Source: Patiriisocius marinistellae
GTDB lineage: Bacteria > Bacteroidota > Bacteroidia > Flavobacteriales > Flavobacteriaceae
Assembly (NCBI RefSeq): GCF_009014635.1
Contig: NZ_BKCF01000001.1
Span: 1,240,001-1,304,000, forward strand
Direction: 5' to 3'
Length of the DNA: 64,000 bases
Each line of letters begins with the position of its first letter. Position 1 is the stretch's first letter. Under the pieces are notes generated by a model. That model saw only the letters and a list, made by a program, of their open reading frames with translations. It searched no databases and was not told the origin of the DNA. The translations under genes and the position numbers were made by a program. Shown piece by piece: positions 16,822 through 25,625 of this stretch.

Positions 16822-16896
16822 ATTTGTTTCCCGCAGAGACGGGTAGCTTTTAATTAATATTTTTTTGAACGATTGCAAAAATTGCAAAGGTTTAAT

Positions 16897-18054
16897 TTAT
16901 CCACTTATTACGTTAATACTTTCTTTTACAATTTCGGCGATTTCTCTTGCTTTAGCTACATCTTCATTGACAATAGTAACATGACCCATTTTTCTAAAAG
17001 GCCTTGTTTGTTTCTTACCATAAATGTGTGGAGTTACGCCATCCATTGCCATTATTTTTTCAATATTTTCATAATGTACATTTCCTGTGTGACCTTCTGC
17101 ACCAGTTAAATTAACCATAATTCCAGCAGCTTTGCTATCGGTTTTTCCTAACGGTAAATCTAAGATTGCTCTTATGTGTTGCTCAAACTGGTTTGTATAA
17201 CTTGCTTCAATACTATAATGTCCACTATTATGAGGACGTGGAGCTACTTCGTTTACAATAATATCATCGTCTTCTGTTTGAAATAATTCAACGGCTAAAA
17301 GCCCCACATGTTTAAATGCTTCGGAAACTTTAGCGGCTACAGCCCTTGCCTTTGTTGCAACCTCATTAGTAATTCTTGCAGGGCAGATTACATATTCAAC
17401 TTGGTTAGCTTCAGGATGAAATTCCATTTCTACCACCGGATATGTTTTTACTTCTCCAGATGGGTTGCGTGCTACTATAACTGCTAATTCATTTTTAAAA
17501 GGAACTAAATCCTCAGCGATGCATTCAACTTCGGGTAATGGGATTACGTCTTCGGCAGTGCGAATAACAGCAACACCTTTTCCATCATAACCGCCTGTGC
17601 AACTTTTCCACACAAATGGAAAAGAAACATCTTTACGAACAATTGCTTCTGTCAATTCAAATTTATCTGCAAATCTTGTAAAAGGCGAAGTGGGTATACT
17701 GTGGTCAGCATAAAATTGCTTTTGTACCCCTTTATTTTGAATGTTTCGTAATGTTTTTGATGAAGGAAAAACTTTTATTCCTTCATTTTCGAGCGTTTCA
17801 AGCGCATCAATATTAACGCCTTCAATTTCAAAAGTAAGCACGTCTACTTTTTTTCCAAAGGAAACAACCGTGTCATAATCCATTAAATCTCCTTGTTCAA
17901 ATACATCGCAAGAAATCTTGCAAGGTGCTTCATTACTAGGGTCAAGCACATGTGTAGTGATATCAAATTTGCGTGTTTCGTAGAGCATCATTTTGCCCAA
18001 TTGACCGCCGCCTAATATTCCGAGTGTGAACTTTGAAGAAAAATAATTTGCCAT
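16897..18054 (-). CDS. purK: N5-carboxyaminoimidazole ribonucleotide synthase
   Basis: ATP-grasp ligase that makes N5-CAIR from AIR, bicarbonate and ATP. The start at 18054 gives 385 residues beginning just before TLGILGGGQLGKM, the family's N-terminal nucleotide-binding loop. The frame stays open upstream to 18357, but that part has no PurK similarity. ATP-grasp residues are in FVWKSCTGGYDGKG and NEVAPRPHNSGH. A TATCTTTG box on minus (18066-18059) is nearly at the start codon, so the mRNA may have a very short leader. Confidence 0.96.
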   Translation of the reverse strand: MANYFSSKFTLGILGGGQLGKMMLYETRKFDITTHVLDPSNEAPCKISCDVFEQGDLMDYDTVVSFGKKVDVLTFEIEGVNIDALETLENEGIKVFPSSKTLRNIQNKGVQKQFYADHSIPTSPFTRFADKFELTEAIVRKDVSFPFVWKSCTGGYDGKGVAVIRTAEDVIPLPEVECIAEDLVPFKNELAVIVARNPSGEVKTYPVVEMEFHPEANQVEYVICPARITNEVATKARAVAAKVSEAFKHVGLLAVELFQTEDDDIIVNEVAPRPHNSGHYSIEASYTNQFEQHIRAILDLPLGKTDSKAAGIMVNLTGAEGHTGNVHYENIEKIMAMDGVTPHIYGKKQTRPFRKMGHVTIVNEDVAKAREIAEIVKESINVISG

Positions 18055-18418
18055 ATTACAAAGATACAATGTTGAAGTTGAAATCGAAATTGAAATCCAA
18101 GTTTGAATACATGAAAGTAACACGTTAAACCCTAGCAGTCTTTCTTCTTTTCTCCTTCTTATTTTTCCTTTTAAAACGGTATCTTTGCGCGGTATTTTAA
18201 CGATACCGTTTTTTAAATTAATTGGAATGTTTATTGCTATGTGGAATTGGATACATAATTTCTTCGGAAATAGTAGTAAGTTGAAACATTCTAGCGCATC
18301 AAAGAGCATTAGCGGGAATGATTTAAAAAACAATTCGGGTGATGATTTAATTAACATTTCCGAAGAAGAAAAAACAGAAGTTGAATTAAAAAAATATCCG
18401 CATGCGCGGGTAATGAAT
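18055..18418. other. Divergent purK/adk region with an in-frame open stretch
   Basis: About 360 bases without a recognised gene. It contains a hairpin with a promoter-like box (18173-18214) and two opposite copies of the CTTCGGAAAT word (18262-18271 and 18356-18365). The adk frame is open here for 76 codons before the adk start; from the ATG at 18227 it would encode a hydrophobic start MFIAMWNWIHNFF and a Ser/Lys/Glu-rich linker. No family is recognised. It could be a leader, a short coding extension, or chance. Confidence 0.4.
18173..18214 (+). promoter_or_regulatory. Candidate adk promoter overlapping an 11-bp hairpin
   Basis: The box TATCTTTG (18180-18187), followed by GCGCG, looks like a Bacteroidota -7 element; no TTG was found at the right distance. 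The box lies in the 5' arm of a perfect hairpin (AAAACGGTATC at 18173-18183, GATACCGTTTT at 18202-18212) followed by six T in total. It may be a promoter or a terminator for transcription entering from upstream. Confidence 0.45.
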
Positions 18419-18997
18419 ATGAAGAATATCGTACTATTTGGCCCTCCTGGAGCGGGGAAAGGAACACAGGCAGAAGTTTTGAAAGAGACCTATAAATTGA
18501 TACATCTTTCAACGGGTGATATGTTTCGTTACAACATGAAAAATGGAACAGAGTTAGGTAAACTAGCAAAAACCTATACCGAAAAAGGACACCTTGTACC
18601 AGACAGCGTGACGAACGATATGCTAAAGGCCGAAGTAACAAGAAGATTAGAAGAAAAGCCTAACGGTTTTATTTTTGATGGATACCCACGCACAAAAGAA
18701 CAAGCAAAAGTTTTAACAGAATTCCTTACCGAAAAAGGGACTGAGGTTGATGCAATGGTTGCACTTGAGGTTGATGATGAAGTACTTGTCAAACGACTTT
18801 TAGAAAGAGGAAAGTCAAGTGGAAGAGCAGATGATGCAAATGAAGATGTAATAAGAGAACGTATTGCAGAGTACTACCGTAAGACAGATATTTTGAAGGA
18901 ATATTATCAAAAGGAGGATAAATATTTTGGAGTTGATGGCGTAGGTAGTGTTGAGGAGATTACCGCTAGATTAAGTACGGTGATTGATAAACTGTAG
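18419..18997 (+). CDS. adk: Adenylate kinase, short form
   Basis: Interconverts AMP + ATP and 2 ADP. From the ATG at 18419 (192 aa) it begins MKNIVLFGPPGAGKGTQ with the P-loop at once, as in the family; the ATG at 18413 is an equally possible start two codons earlier. FDGYPRTKEQA and LLERGKSSGRADD are present, and the long LID insertion of E. coli Adk is absent, which is usual in Bacteroidota. The frame is open far upstream of the start, so an N-terminal extension cannot be excluded. It is followed on the same strand by a four-helix-bundle gene and obg. Confidence 0.95.
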   Translation: MKNIVLFGPPGAGKGTQAEVLKETYKLIHLSTGDMFRYNMKNGTELGKLAKTYTEKGHLVPDSVTNDMLKAEVTRRLEEKPNGFIFDGYPRTKEQAKVLTEFLTEKGTEVDAMVALEVDDEVLVKRLLERGKSSGRADDANEDVIRERIAEYYRKTDILKEYYQKEDKYFGVDGVGSVEEITARLSTVIDKL

Positions 18998-19081
18998 TCT
19001 ATAGTTTGTTGTTTGTAGTTTATTGTTCCCCTTAATTTTACAGTAACTTTTAATTTAGTTACTGTTTTTAAATTTTAATTT

Positions 19082-19471
19082 ATGGGAACTATTAAAAAGT
19101 TTGAGGATTTAGAAATTTGGCAGCGTGGACGAAAAATTTGTCAAATAGTTGAATTCTTATTTCAAAATACTGAACTAGGTAAAAACTATAGACTGCGTAA
19201 TCAAATGGAAGGAAGTTCAGGTTCTATTATGGATAATATAGCTGAAGGTTTTGGAAGAGATGGAAACAAAGAGTTTCATAATTTTTTAAGTTATGCAAAA
19301 GGTTCAGTAACAGAGCTAAAATCTCAATTGTATAGGTGTTATGATAAAAACTACATTTCCGAAGAAAAACAAAAAGAGCTTCTTGAGCTTTGCGATATAG
19401 AAATAAATAAAATAGGTGCCTTTATGTTCTATTTAAGAAAGACAGAATTTAAAGGACAAAAATTTAAGTAA
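19082..19471 (+). CDS. Four-helix-bundle protein (23S rRNA IVP family)
   Basis: 129 residues of the small family first named for proteins encoded in 23S rRNA intervening sequences. Typical stretches: FEDLEIWQRGRKI at the N-terminus, GSSGSIMDNIAEGFGR near residue 45, and FHNFLSYAKGSVTEL near 65 . Such genes are common and free-standing in Bacteroidota; their role is unknown. It is placed between adk and obg, which usually lie close together here. One CTTCGGAAAT word (reverse) at 19355-19364. Confidence 0.88.
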   Translation: MGTIKKFEDLEIWQRGRKICQIVEFLFQNTELGKNYRLRNQMEGSSGSIMDNIAEGFGRDGNKEFHNFLSYAKGSVTELKSQLYRCYDKNYISEEKQKELLELCDIEINKIGAFMFYLRKTEFKGQKFK

Positions 19472-19562
19472 CTTTTAATTGAAGTTATAAAATCAACCGG
19501 TCAACCTAGCGTAAGCGAGAAAACAACCATAAACAATAAACCACAAACATTATAACTCGAAT

Positions 19563-20582
19563 ATGACTGAAGGCAATTTTGTAGATTATGTAAAAATCCA
19601 TGTAGAATCTGGTAAAGGTGGACAGGGGAGCGCGCACTTGCGTCGTGAAAAGTATATCCCAAAGGGAGGACCTGATGGTGGCGATGGTGGTCGTGGAGGT
19701 CATATAATCCTTGTTGCGAACAGCAATATGTGGACATTGCATCATCTCAAGTTTAAGCGTCATTATAGAGCGGGACACGGTGAACACGGAAGCAAACAAA
19801 CAAGTACTGGTGCTGATGGTGCTGATATTTATATACAAGTACCACTCGGTACGTTAGTGATTAATACCGAGACTGGCGAAAAGATGAAAGAACTCATGGA
19901 GCATGGCGAAGAGCTTGTCATCGCAAAAGGAGGAAAAGGTGGACGAGGGAATAATCACTTTAAAAGTTCGACAAACCAAACGCCTCGTTATGCACAGCCA
20001 GGAATGGATGGTGAAGAGGGGGACTTTACACTGGAAATGAAAGTACTTGCAGATGTGGGATTGGTAGGATTTCCTAATGCTGGAAAATCTACACTACTTT
20101 CTGTAATTACAGCTGCAAAGCCCAAAATTGCCAATTACGAGTTCACGACGTTAAAACCCAATCTTGGTATTGTAGAATACCGTGACCATCGCACCTTTGT
20201 GATGGCAGATATCCCAGGAATTATAGAAGGAGCTGCCGAAGGTAAAGGACTGGGGCATTACTTTTTACGACACATCGAGCGTAATTCAACATTGCTATTT
20301 CTTATCCCGGCAGATGCAGATGATATTAGGGGACAATACAATATTCTACTAGACGAATTAAAACGCTACAATCCAGAATTGCTAGATAAAGATAAACTAG
20401 TCGCTATCTCAAAAAGCGACATGCTAGACGAAGAACTCAAAGCCGAAATGAAAGCAGAACTTGACAAAGACTTTAAGGGAATACCTTATTTGTTTTTTAG
20501 TTCTGTAGCCCAATTAGGTTTGATGGAGTTGAAAGACACGTTGTGGGGGATGTTGAATGGGACTTCTGTGCATGAGGTTTAA
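19563..20582 (+). CDS. obg: Obg family GTPase CgtA
   Basis: Essential GTPase linked to large ribosomal subunit assembly and stress signalling. The glycine-rich Obg fold comes first ([13 protein letters not shown] near residue 40), then the G-domain with P-loop GFPNAGKST near 165, [16 protein letters not shown], and a SKSD motif. The 339 residues fit the form without a C-terminal extension. The start at 19563 is at the family position. It is followed directly by the repeat unit of the tandem cargo genes. Confidence 0.96.
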   Translation: MTEGNFVDYVKIHVESGKGGQGSAHLRREKYIPKGGPDGGDGGRGGHIILVANSNMWTLHHLKFKRHYRAGHGEHGSKQTSTGADGADIYIQVPLGTLVINTETGEKMKELMEHGEELVIAKGGKGGRGNNHFKSSTNQTPRYAQPGMDGEEGDFTLEMKVLADVGLVGFPNAGKSTLLSVITAAKPKIANYEFTTLKPNLGIVEYRDHRTFVMADIPGIIEGAAEGKGLGHYFLRHIERNSTLLFLIPADADDIRGQYNILLDELKRYNPELLDKDKLVAISKSDMLDEELKAEMKAELDKDFKGIPYLFFSSVAQLGLMELKDTLWGMLNGTSVHEV

Positions 20583-20589
20583 ATTTAAT

Positions 20590-20676
20590 ATTTTCTCAAA
20601 AGTTTTGTGAAATTTTATTAGGCTTAAATGTTTTTTTTTTTTTGATTTGTGAAAATTCTTGATTATGAAAAAGTTA
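20590..20676 (+). repeat. 87-bp direct repeat, copy 1 (5' leader of first cargo gene)
   Basis: Identical base for base to 21829-21915, offset 1239. It spans the intergenic leader, a run of 13 T (20631-20643) and the first codons from the ATG at 20665. After base 20676 the two copies diverge slowly within the signal peptide. Confidence 0.95.
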
Positions 20677-21792
20677 GTACTTTCTATATTGTTATTGTTT
20701 GTTACTGTTGTTGGTTTTGGGCAGTGTCCTGCAACATCAATAACACTGTCTTCGCAGGCAGAAATAGATAATTTTTATTTAAATTACCCTAACTGCACTG
20801 AGCTTACGAATAGACTGCATATCAACAGCAATAATGATATAACTAATTTATTGGGACTCAGTCAAATTACAATGATTGGTACAGGAATAGGAGCATCAGG
20901 GGAATTTGAAATAAGAGCTGCAAATTTAACAAGTCTTGTAGGTCTTGATAATCTTATAAGGGTTAGTGGAGAGTTTAAAATAATAAATACGAGTATAATT
21001 GATTTAACTGGAATAGGAGCGTTCACAGGAACTGACGATGATATAATTATTCAAAATAATAATTTGTTGCAAACATTAGACGGAGCTTCTTCGTTAACGG
21101 ATGCCGAAAATTTGATAATAGGTGATAATGAAAATTTACTAACCCTTGCCGGTGTGGAGTCGTTGAGTGATATTGGTAATGAAATTGAAGTCTTTAACAA
21201 TCCACATTTAAATAGTCTTGAAGGTTTGAGTGGATTAGAGGATATGCTATCCTTGAAGATTCGAAATAATTCTTCTCTACAAAATTTAGAAGGCCTTTCT
21301 AATTTAGAATATTTATATCAACTTATAATTACTGATAACTCCGTGCTTAGCGATATATCAGGTTTATCTAACCTTATCCCCAGCAGTTTATTCATTCAAA
21401 TCGTATTGCGTTACAACCCGAACCTCACTGATTGTGCTATTGCCGCAGTCTGTGAAAACCTTGACAACAATGGCTTGTTCTTAGTGTTTGAAGATAATGG
21501 AACAGGTTGCAGTTCAATTCAAGAAATTGAAGCATCCTGTGTTTTAGGAAATGTAGACATTTTTCTCGAAACCGAAACTTCAATCTTTCCAAATCCAGTC
21601 TCAGAAAAAATGACAATTTCAATTTCTGAAATGTTAGCTTATATTAGTGCTTCCATATATTCAATAGAGGGTAAAAAACTACTAAAAACAGACAAAAAAA
21701 TAGTTGATGTTTCTTATTTGAATTCAGGCGTTTACTTCATAACAATCAAAACCTCCCAAGGCACCATCACAAAAAAAATAGTTAAAGAGTAA
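20665..21792 (+). CDS. Secreted repeat protein with type IX sorting domain (first of a tandem pair)
   Basis: 375 residues from the ATG at 20665. Signal peptide MKKLVLSILLLFVTVVGFG then a Cys. The middle is made of leucine-rich, right-handed-helix-like units such as LQTLDGASSLTDAENLIIG, similar to the receptor L domain/LRR-like domains in bacterial surface proteins. The C-terminus is a type IX sorting domain (FPNPVSEK to TITKKIVKE). The gene after it is a longer paralogue with the same leader. Likely a surface or secreted binding protein; the partner is unknown. Confidence 0.85.
   Translation: MKKLVLSILLLFVTVVGFGQCPATSITLSSQAEIDNFYLNYPNCTELTNRLHINSNNDITNLLGLSQITMIGTGIGASGEFEIRAANLTSLVGLDNLIRVSGEFKIINTSIIDLTGIGAFTGTDDDIIIQNNNLLQTLDGASSLTDAENLIIGDNENLLTLAGVESLSDIGNEIEVFNNPHLNSLEGLSGLEDMLSLKIRNNSSLQNLEGLSNLEYLYQLIITDNSVLSDISGLSNLIPSSLFIQIVLRYNPNLTDCAIAAVCENLDNNGLFLVFEDNGTGCSSIQEIEASCVLGNVDIFLETETSIFPNPVSEKMTISISEMLAYISASIYSIEGKKLLKTDKKIVDVSYLNSGVYFITIKTSQGTITKKIVKE
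21755..21788 (+). repeat. 34-bp repeat, copy 1 (3' end of first cargo gene)
   Basis: Identical to 23825-23858. It encodes the end of the type IX sorting domain (QGTITKKIVKE). Near identity at DNA level beyond the protein similarity suggests recent duplication or gene conversion. Confidence 0.85.
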
Positions 21793-21828
21793 AAGATAAA
21801 TAGTATTGGTCTCTTATAAGTCAATACC

Positions 21829-21915
21829 ATTTTCTCAAAAGTTTTGTGAAATTTTATTAGGCTTAAATGTTTTTTTTTTTTTGATTTGTGAAAATTCTTG
21901 ATTATGAAAAAGTTA
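21829..21915 (+). repeat. 87-bp direct repeat, copy 2 (5' leader of second cargo gene)
   Basis: Exact copy of 20590-20676, again with 13 T (21870-21882) and the first codons from the ATG at 21904. Recombination between the copies would remove the first gene. Confidence 0.95.
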
Positions 21916-23862
21916 CTACTTTCTGTTTTATTTTTATTTGTTAATGTTGTTGGTTTTGGGCAGTGTCCACCAGATAATTTTGTTTTTTTTGGTGCTCAAT
22001 CTGAAATAGATTCATTTCCTACTATGTACCCTAATTGTACGGAGATTAATGGAGTAGTCGTTATTTCTGGATCAAATATAACAGATTTATCTCCTTTGGG
22101 TCAAATAACCTCTATTAGTGGCGGACTTGAAATATCTTTTACTTCTATTACAAATATAAACCTAACCTCTCTTTCAAATATTGGAACACAAGTCAATGAT
22201 GACGTTGAAATAAGACAGAATTTACTTTTAGAGTCATTCACAGGTTTAGAAAATATAAATAATGTTGCAGGCACAATTTTAATCATAGATAATCCAAATA
22301 TTGAAAATTTTAATGGTTTTGAAGATGTAGTTTCTATAGGCGGCTTTCTTGATATATATGACAACTCATCTTTGCTTGCTTTCAGTGGTTTTGAAAATTT
22401 ACAATCAGTGTCAGGTTTTCGTTGTCAAGGTAATCCTAGTTTAATAGGTTTTGAGCAATTAGAAAGTTTATCAACGGTAACTGAACGAATAGTAATAGGT
22501 AATAATGATTTAGTAACTTCTTTAGCAGGTTTCGAAAATATTGACAATTTAGATTTTAGTTTTTGGATTACTGATAACCTTTTAATAAATGATATTTCAG
22601 CATTCGAAAATTTAAACTCAACATTTGTTTTTGGAATTAAAATATTAAATAACCCGGCATTATCCCTATGTAATATTCAAGCTGTTTGTGAAAATATTGG
22701 AAATACAAATTTAGGCTATTTTGAAATTGAGAATAATGGAACAGGTTGTGAAAATATAGTAGAAGTTGCTCAAAGTTGCGGTCAAACTTTACTTTGTCCT
22801 CCTGGAGTAATATCACTTTCTTCTCAAGCCGAGGTAAATGAATTTCAATCAACATACCCTAATTGTACAAGTCTTGTTGAGGGATTAACCATTTCTGGCC
22901 AAGATATCACAAATCTTCTGCCATTAAATCAAATAACCCAAGTAGGTGACTTAACTATTGAACAAAATTTTAATTTGACAAGCTTAAATGGTTTAGAAAA
23001 TATTATAACATTTCAAAGCTTTATTATTGGAGAACCGGTGAGACTTAAAATTATATCCAATCCAGAACTAGTTTCTTTACAAGGATTAAGTTCTTTGGTA
23101 AATACAGAAGGATTGAATATGTCGATTTCAGTAAACTCCAGTTTAGAAAATTTGGACGGATTACAAGGATTACAAGGAACTGTAAGTACATTAAATATTA
23201 TTGGGAATGATGCTCTTTTAGACCTTGAAGGACTTTCTAGTATTCAAACTGTAGATAATTTTTACATAGAAAATAATGATGTGTTAAATTCACTTAGTGG
23301 GTTAGATGATTTACTTGTTACAGGTAGGCTTTTTGTTGAAAATAACGATATGCTAGAGGTCTTAGATTTTCCAAATGCAATAGATCCAATCTGTGGATTT
23401 ACAATTTCAGGTAATGAGGTTTTGACTTCAATTGATGGTTTTGTTGATTCTTATTCAGGTGCATGTAATATTGATTTTAGGATTACTGATAACCCTAATT
23501 TAAGCAACTGCTCAATCGCGTATGTTTGTGATGCTTTCCCAAATGTTGGTAGTTTTGATGTAAACAATAACGCAATGGGCTGTAATACTATAAATGAAAT
23601 TGATGACGCTTGTACACTTATGGTAGTGGAGAATTTCTCTGTTGATATGATTAAAATTTACCCAAACCCCACGTCACAACTGCTCAATATAGAAACAAAT
23701 AATCTAGTAATGGATAACGTAGTTATTCGCTCAATTTCTGGAAAAACGTTGTTACAAACCTCAAACAAACAAATTGACATATCAAACTTTTCTGCCGGTG
23801 TCTATTTCATAACCATAGAAACCACCCAAGGCACCATCACAAAAAAAATAGTTAAAGAATAA
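21904..23862 (+). CDS. Secreted repeat protein with duplicated LRR-like domain and type IX sorting domain
   Basis: 652 residues from the ATG at 21904; signal peptide MKKLLLSVLFLFVNVVGFG. It carries two copies of the domain found once in its upstream neighbour: one starts CPPDNF near residue 20, the second CPPGVISLSSQAEV near 297; each has the YPNCT motif and ends with a Cys-bearing segment (NGTGCENI; NNAMGCNTI). The type IX sorting domain (YPNPTSQ to TITKKIVKE) closes the protein. Conserved cysteines suggest disulfides outside the cell. Function unknown. Confidence 0.85.
   Translation: MKKLLLSVLFLFVNVVGFGQCPPDNFVFFGAQSEIDSFPTMYPNCTEINGVVVISGSNITDLSPLGQITSISGGLEISFTSITNINLTSLSNIGTQVNDDVEIRQNLLLESFTGLENINNVAGTILIIDNPNIENFNGFEDVVSIGGFLDIYDNSSLLAFSGFENLQSVSGFRCQGNPSLIGFEQLESLSTVTERIVIGNNDLVTSLAGFENIDNLDFSFWITDNLLINDISAFENLNSTFVFGIKILNNPALSLCNIQAVCENIGNTNLGYFEIENNGTGCENIVEVAQSCGQTLLCPPGVISLSSQAEVNEFQSTYPNCTSLVEGLTISGQDITNLLPLNQITQVGDLTIEQNFNLTSLNGLENIITFQSFIIGEPVRLKIISNPELVSLQGLSSLVNTEGLNMSISVNSSLENLDGLQGLQGTVSTLNIIGNDALLDLEGLSSIQTVDNFYIENNDVLNSLSGLDDLLVTGRLFVENNDMLEVLDFPNAIDPICGFTISGNEVLTSIDGFVDSYSGACNIDFRITDNPNLSNCSIAYVCDAFPNVGSFDVNNNAMGCNTINEIDDACTLMVVENFSVDMIKIYPNPTSQLLNIETNNLVMDNVVIRSISGKTLLQTSNKQIDISNFSAGVYFITIETTQGTITKKIVKE
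23825..23858 (+). repeat. 34-bp repeat, copy 2 (3' end of second cargo gene)
   Basis: Identical to 21755-21788; see that entry. Confidence 0.85.
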
Positions 23863-23913
23863 AACAACGGGGTGAGTGGTGCGGTTTTTGCATTTCAGAA
23901 GAAAAAATATTCC

Positions 23914-24435
23914 ATGAAATTTTTATCTCTTGTACTCGGCTCTCTTATAATGATATCCTGCGGCGCTTCGGTCGCTGTAGATTATGACAAAGAAACCGAT
24001 TTTACCACTCAGAAAACATTTCAATTTTTTACAGAAAAGGACAGTCGTGTAAATCCATTTGACACAAAGCGTATTGAAACTTCCATTGACAGCGTACTGA
24101 TTGCAAACGACTGGCAACGCACAGATTATAATCAATTTTTTGTCGATTTTTATGTTGATGTTCTTCCCTCTTCGCGGCGTTCTGTTATTGGTATTGGCTT
24201 AGGAAGTGGCGGTGGAGGTATAGGGATTGGTGGTAGCGTAGGTATTCCCGTTGGCGCAAAAAAGATGGAGCATGTGCTTACAATTTCATTCCATGAAGCA
24301 ACAACAAACCAGCCGCTAGTTTGGGAAGGAGTAGCCTCTGGTGTGCTTAATGAAAATGCAACTCCAGAGCAAAAGGAAAGTTTTTATGATCGCTTGGTGC
24401 GTACAATTCTCTCAAAATTTCCACCCAAAAAATAA
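23914..24435 (+). CDS. DUF4136 family lipoprotein
   Basis: 173 residues from the ATG at 23914; the signal peptide ends LIMISC (Cys16). The family pattern is clear: VDYDKETDF with TQKTFQFF near residue 25, then IDSVLIANDWQRTD, a glycine-rich stretch near 90-105, and LVWEGVASG near 140. DUF4136 lipoproteins are common in Bacteroidota and of unknown function. It lies 51 bases after the second cargo gene and 72 bases before the TPR gene, so it may be cotranscribed with either. Confidence 0.82.
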   Translation: MKFLSLVLGSLIMISCGASVAVDYDKETDFTTQKTFQFFTEKDSRVNPFDTKRIETSIDSVLIANDWQRTDYNQFFVDFYVDVLPSSRRSVIGIGLGSGGGGIGIGGSVGIPVGAKKMEHVLTISFHEATTNQPLVWEGVASGVLNENATPEQKESFYDRLVRTILSKFPPKK

Positions 24436-24507
24436 TAGGAGAAATATTTTTTAGTTTTTAAATAAAGCTATTTTAATACTTACATTTACTTCGGAAATTT
24501 GAGCCCC

Positions 24508-25458
24508 ATGAAATTTTTAGTTTTTTTAATACTCCCTTTTACTTTGTTAAGTCAAACCTCTTTTGAAACAGCAGTAGCATACTACAATGCTGAAAATTTC
24601 CGAAGCGCAAAACCTTTATTTGAAACGTATTTAAAGGAACACCCAAGCGATAAGAAAACGCGCGAATACTTGGGGGATATTGCTGGGTACGCAAAAGACT
24701 GGGATACTGCAATTTATTTTTATGAAAGCTTAGTTGAGGAAGATGATACAAGTGCAAATTATCATTTTAAATACGGTGGCGCTATGGGAATGAAGGCGCT
24801 TTCTATAAACCGTTTGAGAGCGGCGATGTATATTAGTGATATTAAAGAAGCTTTTGAAACTGCTGCAACACTTGATCCTAAACATGTTGAAACACGCTGG
24901 GCACTTGTAGAGTTTTATATTCAATTGCCGGGTATTATAGGTGGTAGTGAAAAAAAGGCAATTAAATATGCCAATCAATTAAAGGAAATTTCACCCGTTG
25001 ATGGTTATCTAGCTAATGGCTACATTGCTGAGTATAGCGATCGACCGAAGGATGCTGAGAGACTTTACAAAAGAGCTATTGAAATAGGAGGTTCGCCACA
25101 TACGTATGAAAAACTAGCCAACCACTACGAAAAAAACAAACAGCCCAAAGAAGCTATAGACACTGCAAAAGCATCGTTAAAATTACATAAGCGAAATGGT
25201 CTCAACTACCAAATAGGTAAAATCTCTGCGCAGTATAATCTAGACCCACAACTGGGTATTGATTGTCTTCAAAATTATATTAAAGCATATAATATAAAAG
25301 ATGGTGTTCCTAAAGATTGGGCATATTTTAGGCTAGCACAGATTTATAAAAATCAGGGTAAAAAGCAAACAGCACTTGTTTGGATCGAAAAAGCTTTAAA
25401 AAACAGGCCAGATTTTAAAGAGGCATTAGAGGAAAAGCAATCTATTGAGGCACTTTAA
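24508..25458 (+). CDS. Exported tetratricopeptide repeat protein
   Basis: 316 residues from the ATG at 24508 (the in-frame TTG at 24499 is rejected because it precedes a good signal peptide, MKFLVFLILPFTLLSQ). TPR-like helical pairs run from about residue 25 to the end, with clear units around AVAYYNAENFRSAKPLFETY (first) and AYFRLAQIYKNQGKKQTALV (last). Likely a periplasmic scaffold; partner unknown. Two opposite CTTCGGAAAT words lie just before the start (24489-24498) and within the gene (24596-24605). Confidence 0.82.
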   Translation: MKFLVFLILPFTLLSQTSFETAVAYYNAENFRSAKPLFETYLKEHPSDKKTREYLGDIAGYAKDWDTAIYFYESLVEEDDTSANYHFKYGGAMGMKALSINRLRAAMYISDIKEAFETAATLDPKHVETRWALVEFYIQLPGIIGGSEKKAIKYANQLKEISPVDGYLANGYIAEYSDRPKDAERLYKRAIEIGGSPHTYEKLANHYEKNKQPKEAIDTAKASLKLHKRNGLNYQIGKISAQYNLDPQLGIDCLQNYIKAYNIKDGVPKDWAYFRLAQIYKNQGKKQTALVWIEKALKNRPDFKEALEEKQSIEAL

Positions 25459-25625
25459 ATTTATAATTTACAAAAAGTAATAAATAGTTAGACTCAATTA
25501 ATAAAAGTTCACAATCTCTAATTTTTATTTTTTTAAGCTTCAATTTCTATTTCGTTTTCAAACAACGTATCTTTATATTTCAATCAATCAATTAATCATT
25601 AAAATTACCTGTTTACGGGATTTCT
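25459..25625. other. Intergenic spacer upstream of mpl
   Basis: AT-rich. A TATCTTTA box near 25567-25576 resembles the -7 element at 7 of 8 positions, but no -33 partner was found. No gene. Confidence 0.3.

Noticed and set aside
16822-16887. Longer purE start at 16887
   Set aside because: The added residues have no family similarity; the ATG at 16821 starts exactly at the conserved MKVAIIMGSTSD.
18055-18357. N-terminal extension of purK up to 18357
   Set aside because: The frame is open but the encoded residues are low-complexity and unrelated; the PurK core starts just after 18054, and a -7 box lies at 18059-18066.
18351-18641. Minus-strand frame opposite adk
   Set aside because: Shadow of adk; composition of the complement strand only.
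19506-19838. Minus-strand frames opposite obg
   Set aside because: Shadow of the glycine-rich obg region, with no supporting context.
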